The notes below the pieces were generated by a model. The model was not told the origin of the DNA, ran no database searches, and was given only the letters and a program-made list of their open reading frames with translations. Below, in pieces: positions 20,310-24,822 of a stretch of 24,822 nucleotides of DNA. Numbering within the stretch: position 1 is the first letter of the stretch; each line of letters opens with the position of its first letter. Origin of the DNA: Acidimicrobiaceae bacterium (GTDB lineage: Bacteria > Actinomycetota > Acidimicrobiia > Acidimicrobiales > Ilumatobacteraceae); NCBI GenBank assembly GCA_947458565.1, contig CANGZK010000004.1:1-24822 (forward strand), written 5' to 3'. A program made the position numbers and the translations under genes.

Positions 20310-21172
20310 GAAAATTCTGTCGCTTTCGTTGTATCTATTTGTTTCAGCACGTCGCGCAATAGTGCGCCAACTCGTTGAGCTGACTCTTTGCCGACCTGTA
20401 ATACATCTTCACCTGACAGAGGCTGTGGATTGATGCCTGCTGCAAGGTTTGTAGCGAGCGAGAGTGCGAGCACTCGCATACCCAAGTGTCGTGCAGCGAT
20501 GGTTTCGAGCACGGTTGACATGCCAACCATGTCGGCGCCAAGCGTGGCGATCGCGCGAATTTCTGCTGGCGTTTCAAAATGTGGTCCGTGAAAACCAAAG
20601 TAGACAGCCTCATTGATTTCTGGAGAAACATTGCGCACGAGTGAGCGCAGTGATGAGTTGTACGCATCGGTGAGATCAACGAAGCGGCCAGCATGTGGTG
20701 ATGGCGGGTTGTCGCCCGTGAGCGGAGAGTGACCCGTCATGTTGATGTGATCTTTGATCACTACGGGCTCGCCAATGGTCCACTCTTTTTGCAAGCAACC
20801 TGCGCCGTTTGTGAGCAATGCGATTTTGCATCCAAGTGCATGTGCGACGCGCACGCCGTGTACAACTGCGTGCACTCCATGACCTTCGTACAAATGCGTG
20901 CGGCCGGTGAGTAGCAATACGCGTGTAGAACCGATAGTGATCGACTTGAGTGCACCACCATGGCCGATGGCCGATGGGCGAGTGAATCCCGGAATGTCTG
21001 CAACGTTGATTGATTGCACTGGTGTTGATGAAATTTCTTCGAGAAGGCCTACGGCATCTGCCCAACCCGACCCGAGAACTACGAGGACATCATGGCGGTC
21101 ACCGCATTGCGCTCGGATAGCCTCGGCCGACCGTTCGGCAAGTGCAAAGGCTTCTTTGACTACTTGATCCAT
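20306..21172 (-). CDS. purine nucleoside phosphorylase
   Basis: Phosphorolytic cleavage of purine nucleosides to base and ribose 1-phosphate. The 288-residue protein fits the trimeric PNP/MTAP family: VLGSGWADA (32-40), GRTHLYEGH (90-98), TNGAGCL (121-127), GPHFETPAE (196-204), GMSTVLET (217-224) and TNLAAG (241-246). The SLATNLAAG segment with Asn242 is the PNP type for 6-oxopurines (inosine, guanosine); MTA phosphorylases have an aspartate context there. I chose ATG 21172, with GGGGC upstream as ribosome site; ATG 21190 would add six residues, and a longer frame upstream is not protein-like. First gene of the salvage operon. Confidence 0.92.
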   Translation of the reverse strand: MDQVVKEAFALAERSAEAIRAQCGDRHDVLVVLGSGWADAVGLLEEISSTPVQSINVADIPGFTRPSAIGHGGALKSITIGSTRVLLLTGRTHLYEGHGVHAVVHGVRVAHALGCKIALLTNGAGCLQKEWTIGEPVVIKDHINMTGHSPLTGDNPPSPHAGRFVDLTDAYNSSLRSLVRNVSPEINEAVYFGFHGPHFETPAEIRAIATLGADMVGMSTVLETIAARHLGMRVLALSLATNLAAGINPQPLSGEDVLQVGKESAQRVGALLRDVLKQIDTTKATEFS

Positions 21173-21286
21173 AAATAGCGCCCCATACATAAAGGCTAGG
21201 CGCAAAAAGTAATAGCAAGGCGCATAAACAACTGGCCATACAGCAATGTTCCAAAAGACACGCACGCATCGGTAGCGTGGTGCGCT
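21173..21286. other. 114-bp intergenic region between divergent PNP operon and bioY
   Basis: Holds TAGCCT (minus, 21198-21193), positioned for a transcript with a leader of about 14 bases for PNP, and TAGCGT (plus, 21273-21278) ending 8 bases before the bioY ATG. A 7-base direct repeat AGGCGCA occurs at 21198-21204 and 21218-21224, exactly 20 bases apart. No BirA-like palindrome or riboswitch fold is recognised. Confidence 0.5.
21273..21278 (+). promoter_or_regulatory. -10-like hexamer of bioY
   Basis: TAGCGT ends 8 bases before the ATG at 21287, with no Shine-Dalgarno sequence. Candidate leaderless promoter. Confidence 0.4.
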
Positions 21287-21919
21287 ATGAACACGACTAC
21301 GACAGCACCTCTCACAATCTCTCCAACTCGCGTATTGGCTGACTTGTTGCCAAAGCGTGCAACGCGCGCATCTGCTCTTACGCAAGATGTTGTTCTTGTC
21401 TTTGGGTTTGCCTTGCTGACGGCGCTTGCTGCACAGATCGAAATTCCACTTGGGTTTACGCCGGTGCCGCTTACTGGCCAAACATTTGCGGTCCTTCTTG
21501 CGGGAGCAGTACTTGGTATGCGACGCGGTGCTTTGAGCCAACTCGTGTATTGGTTCGCAGGACTTACTGGCTTGCCTTTTTATTCGGGTGGGGCAGGTGG
21601 ATGGGAGTCTGGAACTGGTGCGACACTCGGTTACCTCGTTGGATTCATGGTTGCAGCTGGCGCAATTGGATATCTTGCAGAGAAAAAGCAGGACAGAAAC
21701 TTTGCAACATCATTGCCAGCGATGCTGCTCGGATCAACAATTATTTATGCATTTGGTGCAACGTGGTTGGCACACAAAATTAATGTGCCACTAGCAAATG
21801 GCGATACAAATGCAATCAGTCTTGGCGTTGCTCCATTTTTGATCGGCGATTTGTTGAAAGCACTCATTGCAGCGGGACTCACGAGCACCGTTTGGACTGC
21901 AGTCGCTAAACGCAGCTAG
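21287..21919 (+). CDS. bioY: biotin transporter BioY (ECF S-component)
   Basis: Integral membrane biotin-binding S-component of 210 residues with about six hydrophobic segments after a 30-residue hydrophilic N-terminus. The signature FTPVPLTGQTFAVLLAGA followed by LGMRRGAL, a GLPFYSGGAGGW loop and a GATLGYLVGF helix is diagnostic of BioY. Biotin uptake may occur with an energising BioMN or shared ECF module encoded elsewhere; none is in this window. The gene stands alone, divergent from the nucleoside operon and convergent with a methyltransferase gene 11 bases away. Confidence 0.95.
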   Translation: MNTTTTAPLTISPTRVLADLLPKRATRASALTQDVVLVFGFALLTALAAQIEIPLGFTPVPLTGQTFAVLLAGAVLGMRRGALSQLVYWFAGLTGLPFYSGGAGGWESGTGATLGYLVGFMVAAGAIGYLAEKKQDRNFATSLPAMLLGSTIIYAFGATWLAHKINVPLANGDTNAISLGVAPFLIGDLLKALIAAGLTSTVWTAVAKRS

Positions 21920-21924
21920 TAATA

Positions 21925-21937
21925 GCGCTCTTAGCGC
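21925..21937. terminator. short hairpin between bioY and the convergent methyltransferase
   Basis: GCGCT-CTT-AGCGC forms a GC-rich 5-bp stem in the 11-base gap and the end of the convergent gene. No T-run on the plus strand. Weak candidate for a shared terminator. Confidence 0.25.
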
Positions 21938-22515
21938 GAACGCTCAAGCTCGTACAGAGTTGTGCCACTGCCACGCGCAACCCACAAACCAGCGCCAGCT
22001 TGGACAAAGTGCCGATTGAGTCGCTTGCGATACCAATCTCCGGTGCGCGCATAGATATTTAAGTCGGTGGTCTTTTTGTCGACGGCATTGCGCAAGTCGG
22101 CCGATGTCGGTACTTCCAAGTACAACACGCCACGAGTTGCTTTTGCCAAATTGCCAATCGCTGCAACAGCCTGCTTGTCGTTGAGATACTGCAACACGCT
22201 GTGGCAAACAACGAGGTCAAATTGTCGTGTTGGAAACCATGAGGCGATGTCATGACATTCATGGTCGTATTTTTCACAAGCATGTTCGCTGATGTCAACT
22301 GACAATCGTTTTACTTTTGGATGAGTAGTTGCATACCAATCTCGCCAATAACCAAGACCTGCACCGACATCGAGCACAGACCTCACAGGCACTTCCCACC
22401 ATTGACACATCGCATGTACGGCAGTGGCGAGTGTGTTGACCTTGGTGCGGCTGTGGACAGGGCTAGTTGAATAGAAGCGCTTGAAAAAAGCGGCATCAAA
22501 TGTGTGGCGTGGCAT
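21931..22515 (-). CDS. small class I SAM-dependent methyltransferase, substrate unknown
   Basis: 194-residue protein with a clear methyltransferase core: motif I VLDVGAGLGYWRDW (47-60), acidic Asp74 in LSVDIS, CHDIASWF (adenine contact region) and FDLVVCHSVLQYL (99-111). The C-terminal ~50 residues (NIYARTGDWYRKRLNRHF) are basic and resemble those of methyltransferases acting on small molecules, but I do not recognise the subfamily. The start ATG 22515 has no obvious ribosome site or TANNNT hexamer. Divergent from the glutathione peroxidase gene; no functional link to neighbours is apparent. Confidence 0.82.
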   Translation of the reverse strand: MPRHTFDAAFFKRFYSTSPVHSRTKVNTLATAVHAMCQWWEVPVRSVLDVGAGLGYWRDWYATTHPKVKRLSVDISEHACEKYDHECHDIASWFPTRQFDLVVCHSVLQYLNDKQAVAAIGNLAKATRGVLYLEVPTSADLRNAVDKKTTDLNIYARTGDWYRKRLNRHFVQAGAGLWVARGSGTTLYELERSR

Positions 22516-22542
22516 GCATCTTGTGTAGCAGGTGAGCGTCCG

Positions 22543-22572
22543 CCGTTACGATTGTTACCGTTACGATTATTG
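22543..22572 (+). repeat. 15-bp degenerate direct repeat
   Basis: The 11-base unit CCGTTACGATT occurs at 22543-22553 and 22558-22568, a 15-base period. It lies between the divergent methyltransferase and glutathione peroxidase genes and could be paired binding sites for a regulator. Confidence 0.6.
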
Positions 22573-22575
22573 CCA

Positions 22576-22591
22576 GACCTCAGTCGAGGTC
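22576..22591. promoter_or_regulatory. perfect inverted repeat GACCTC-AGTC-GAGGTC
   Basis: A 6-4-6 inverted repeat lies 19 bases before the glutathione peroxidase ATG, upstream of its ribosome site. It may be an operator or an RNA hairpin in the leader. No T-run follows, so a terminator is unlikely. Confidence 0.45.
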
Positions 22592-22599
22592 ACATTCGC

Positions 22600-22605
22600 A
22601 AGGAG
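22600..22605 (+). promoter_or_regulatory. Shine-Dalgarno of the glutathione peroxidase gene
   Basis: AAGGAG ends 5 bases before ATG 22611. It shows that this gene has a transcribed leader, unlike many operon-leading genes in the window. Confidence 0.85.
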
Positions 22606-22610
22606 CCAAC

Positions 22611-23096
22611 ATGTCGGTATATGAAACCAAGATTGCACGCCTCACTGGTGCAGGCAGCCCATTTGACGATGTGCTTGGCAAAGTGACTTTGATTGTCAAC
22701 GTTGCATCCAAGTGTGGTTTGACACCGCAATACACAGCGATGCAACAGTTGCACTCCGATTTGTCGGCAAAGGGTTTCAGCGTGCTTGGCGTGCCATGCA
22801 ATCAGTTCATGGGCCAGGAGCCAGGAAATGCACAAGAGATCCAAGAGTTTTGCTCCACAACGTACGGCGTTGATTTTCCATTGAGTGAGAAAGTTGATGT
22901 CAACGGTGATGCACGCCACGCTCTGTACGAGTCATTGGTGACCTCGCCGGATGCCGAGGGGTACACCGGCGATATTCGTTGGAACTTCGAAAAGTTCTTG
23001 ATCGGTCGTGATGGCAAAGTCGTTGCAAGGTTTGGTCCGCAAGTCGCACCAGACGCGCCAGAAGTAATTGCTGCAATCACGTCTGCACTGGGCTGA
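22611..23096 (+). CDS. glutathione peroxidase family thiol peroxidase (Cys type)
   Basis: 161-residue cytoplasmic peroxidase. The peroxidatic residue is Cys35 in NVASKCGLTPQY, with Gln69 in VPCNQFMGQEPG and Trp124-Asn125 in IRWNFEKF completing the catalytic tetrad. Cys81 (EFCSTTYGV) is in the place of the resolving cysteine of two-cysteine members, which usually use thioredoxin rather than glutathione. It reduces hydrogen peroxide or lipid hydroperoxides. The start is fixed by a strong ribosome site. The putrescine-synthesis gene aguB starts 5 bases after its stop, so these may be co-transcribed. Confidence 0.95.
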   Translation: MSVYETKIARLTGAGSPFDDVLGKVTLIVNVASKCGLTPQYTAMQQLHSDLSAKGFSVLGVPCNQFMGQEPGNAQEIQEFCSTTYGVDFPLSEKVDVNGDARHALYESLVTSPDAEGYTGDIRWNFEKFLIGRDGKVVARFGPQVAPDAPEVIAAITSALG

Positions 23097-23101
23097 TCAC
23101 A

Positions 23102-23974
23102 ATGCTCAAAGTCGGTGCAGTTCAGATGTCGATGTCGACTGACATCGCGACGAATATTGCAACCGCCGAGCGTCTTGTGCGTCAAGCTGCATCGCAGGGT
23201 GCACAGGTTGTATTAATCCCTGAGCTTTTTGAGGGACACTATTTTTGCAAGGACGTTGATCCAAAACATCTCAATCTTGCACTGCCTATTGACGGACATC
23301 CGACAATTGCCCATTTTCAACGCGTGGCAAAAGAACTCAGTATTGTTCTGCCAATCAGCGTGTTTGAACGCGCCAACGAAGCCTTGTTTAACACCGTTGC
23401 GATGATCGATGCAGATGGAACAGTGATGGGCATTTATCGCAAGAGCCACATTCCAGACGGCATCGGTTACAGCGAAAAGTATTATTTCAGTCCTGGTGAT
23501 ACTGGGTTTCGTGTCTGGAAGACACGACATGGAGCAATCGGTGTTGGAATTTGCTGGGATCAATGGTTTCCAGAATGCGCGCGATCGATGGCACTGCAAG
23601 GTGCGGACGTGTTGTTGTATCCAACGGCTATCGGTAGCGAACCTCCAAACCCTTCGTGGGATTCTGCACATCATTGGCAACGTGTGATGCAAGGGCATGC
23701 CGGAGCCAATATGGTTCCTGTTGTTGCGGCCAATCGCATTGGTCGCGAAGTTGGCGAACAAACAGAAATCACGTTTTATGGATCTTCGTTTATCACTGAT
23801 GCACTCGGCGCCAAAGTTGCGGAAGCAAATCGCACTGACGAGGGTGTTTTGGTAGCAACAATTGATTGCAGCGAAAACCGCAAGATGCGCAGCGCCTGGG
23901 GCTTGTTTCGCGACCGGCGCCCAGAGTTGTATCGCGGCTTAACCACGTTTGATGGCACGACGTCGGGCAACTAA
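23102..23974 (+). CDS. aguB: N-carbamoylputrescine amidase
   Basis: Carbon-nitrogen hydrolase (nitrilase superfamily) that cleaves N-carbamoylputrescine to putrescine, CO2 and ammonia. The 290-residue length is typical. The Glu-Lys-Cys triad is Glu41 (LIPELFEGHYFC), Lys114 (YRKSHIPDG) and Cys151 (GVGICWDQWFPE). The DGIGYSEKYYFSPGDTGF and HHWQRVMQGHA segments are characteristic of the plant/bacterial N-carbamoylputrescine amidases rather than other nitrilases. It overlaps the agmatine deiminase start by one base (TAATG), confirming a two-step agmatine-to-putrescine module. Confidence 0.95.
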   Translation: MLKVGAVQMSMSTDIATNIATAERLVRQAASQGAQVVLIPELFEGHYFCKDVDPKHLNLALPIDGHPTIAHFQRVAKELSIVLPISVFERANEALFNTVAMIDADGTVMGIYRKSHIPDGIGYSEKYYFSPGDTGFRVWKTRHGAIGVGICWDQWFPECARSMALQGADVLLYPTAIGSEPPNPSWDSAHHWQRVMQGHAGANMVPVVAANRIGREVGEQTEITFYGSSFITDALGAKVAEANRTDEGVLVATIDCSENRKMRSAWGLFRDRRPELYRGLTTFDGTTSGN

Positions 23975-24822
23975 TGCCGAGAATGCCAGGAGAGTTTGCT
24001 CCTCACGAACGCACAGTAATTGCATGGCCAACTCGTGACGACGTGTACGGCGATCATCTTGACGAAGCACGCTCAGCACACGCTGCGTTAGCACGCACGA
24101 TCTCGGGTTACGAGCCCGTAACGATGATTGCAAATCAGCAAGAAGCTGAGTATGCAGCAGAGTTGTGTGGCTCAACAGTCGACGTGGTCGCACTCCCAAT
24201 TGATGACTCGTGGTTTAGAGACTCAGGCCCAATTTATGTATTTGATGGCAATGAGCGTTTTGCAGGCAACTGGATATTTAATGGCTGGGGCCAAAAGTTT
24301 GTGCCGTTTGATAAAGACGCTGCCGTTGCAAGTGCATGGGCCAAACACGCTGGTCATCCGGTGCGCAATATCGACATGGTGCTTGAAGGTGGATCAATCA
24401 CGTCCGACGGTGCAGGCTTGCTAGCCACAACCGAGCAATGTTTGTTGCACCCAAATCGCAACCCGCACTTGAACAAGGCTCAGATTGAACAACAATTGCG
24501 CAGTGAGTTTGATTTGAACGAAGTGATGTGGCTTCCACACGGATTGTCGATGGATGCCGATACTGACGGGCATGTGGACAATGTTGCGATCTTTATTGCT
24601 CCGCGCACGATGGTTTTTCAGACATGCAACGACAAATCAATGAGCGATCACCTGCGTCTTGAAGAAAACCGCAAGGTTGCTGAATCTTTTGGCGTGACAA
24701 TGCACGAAATTCCTGTTTTGCCAGTAATCGAGTATCACGGTGAGCGCGTGCAAGTTCCGTATCTCAATTTTTACATGATCAATGGTGCAGTGATCGTGCC
24801 TGTCTGCGGTCACGCAGCGGAC
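23974..24822 (+). CDS. aguA: agmatine deiminase, 3' truncated by the window edge
   Basis: Converts agmatine to N-carbamoylputrescine and ammonia; member of the Porphyromonas-type peptidylarginine deiminase family. 283 residues are visible, open to the last base. Motifs are RTVIAWPTR (13-21), DDSWFRDSGP (77-86), LEGGS (137-141), the catalytic segment MDADTDGHVDN (193-203, His200) and PYLNFYMINGAVIVP (262-276). The usual length is about 340-370, so the catalytic Cys near the C-terminus (normally in a GGGNIHC motif) lies beyond the window. The ATG at 23974 overlaps the aguB stop; a second ATG nine bases later is also possible. Confidence 0.94.
   Translation, partial: MPRMPGEFAPHERTVIAWPTRDDVYGDHLDEARSAHAALARTISGYEPVTMIANQQEAEYAAELCGSTVDVVALPIDDSWFRDSGPIYVFDGNERFAGNWIFNGWGQKFVPFDKDAAVASAWAKHAGHPVRNIDMVLEGGSITSDGAGLLATTEQCLLHPNRNPHLNKAQIEQQLRSEFDLNEVMWLPHGLSMDADTDGHVDNVAIFIAPRTMVFQTCNDKSMSDHLRLEENRKVAESFGVTMHEIPVLPVIEYHGERVQVPYLNFYMINGAVIVPVCGHAAD

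Noticed and set aside
21173..21286. Biotin-regulated BirA operator before bioY
   Set aside because: No TTGTAAACC-type inverted repeat or similar BirA/BioR site is visible.
21173..21541. N-terminal extension of the PNP reading frame
   Set aside because: The extra ~120 residues are Arg/Cys/Lys-rich, run into the divergent bioY gene and do not belong to the PNP fold.
22576..22591. Inverted repeat as a terminator of an upstream plus-strand transcript
   Set aside because: No T-run follows and the genes on both sides diverge, so no plus-strand transcript ends here.

Overview
The window is a compact, gene-dense chromosomal segment of mid GC content with 29 protein-coding genes and one tRNA, and gaps of at most about 115 bases. 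It looks actinobacterial and most likely from the class Acidimicrobiia (an Ilumatobacter-like planktonic lineage). The reasons are the ispD-ispF-rlmB block, a MeaA/ethylmalonyl-CoA mutase close to the Streptomyces type, an aspartokinase with an internal beta-subunit start as in Corynebacterium, envelope proteins with Thr/Val-rich linkers (a LytR_C protein and a LysM protein), and many genes that appear leaderless. The lineage is inferred from protein character only. No phage, IS element, CRISPR array or other mobile element is visible.

Layout. (1) 1-3844: 3' part of a Cu(I) P-type ATPase, a sigma-like DNA-binding protein overlapping it tail to tail, a dienelactone hydrolase family protein and a Crp/Fnr regulator. 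(2) 3869-6155: ispD-ispF-rlmB and tRNA-Thr(TGT). (3) 6179-8195: membrane-anchored LytR_C protein, glycerate kinase and membrane-anchored LysM protein. (4) 8192-11724, minus strand: 3-hydroxyacyl-CoA dehydrogenase, leucyl/phenylalanyl-tRNA-protein transferase, ethylmalonyl-CoA mutase, with a palindromic operator candidate in front. (5) 11816-13446: tyrosine phosphatase and a membrane-anchored cyclophilin. (6) 13489-17632: aspartokinase (alpha and beta), methyltransferase, threonine/serine dehydratase-like enzyme, aspartate-semialdehyde dehydrogenase. (7) 17668-21172, minus strand: a tightly coupled operon of purine nucleoside phosphorylase, MTA/SAH deaminase, cytidine deaminase and a PHYHD1-like 2-oxoglutarate dioxygenase. 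(8) 21287-24822: BioY biotin transporter, a small methyltransferase, glutathione peroxidase, N-carbamoylputrescine amidase and agmatine deiminase (cut by the window end).

Most of this is core metabolism: isoprenoid precursors (MEP pathway), aspartate-family amino acids, acyl-CoA/ethylmalonyl-CoA metabolism, nucleoside and SAM by-product salvage, putrescine synthesis and copper export. The most intriguing system is the nucleoside operon: the dioxygenase closely resembles animal PHYHD1 and its start overlaps the stop of cytidine deaminase, which suggests a modified-nucleoside substrate.

A second theme is gene expression. Twelve starts have a TANNNT hexamer ending 5 to 9 bases before the start codon and lack a clear Shine-Dalgarno sequence, which points to leaderless transcripts. 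Clear Shine-Dalgarno sequences appear inside operons (ispF, the aspartokinase beta start) and before the glutathione peroxidase gene.
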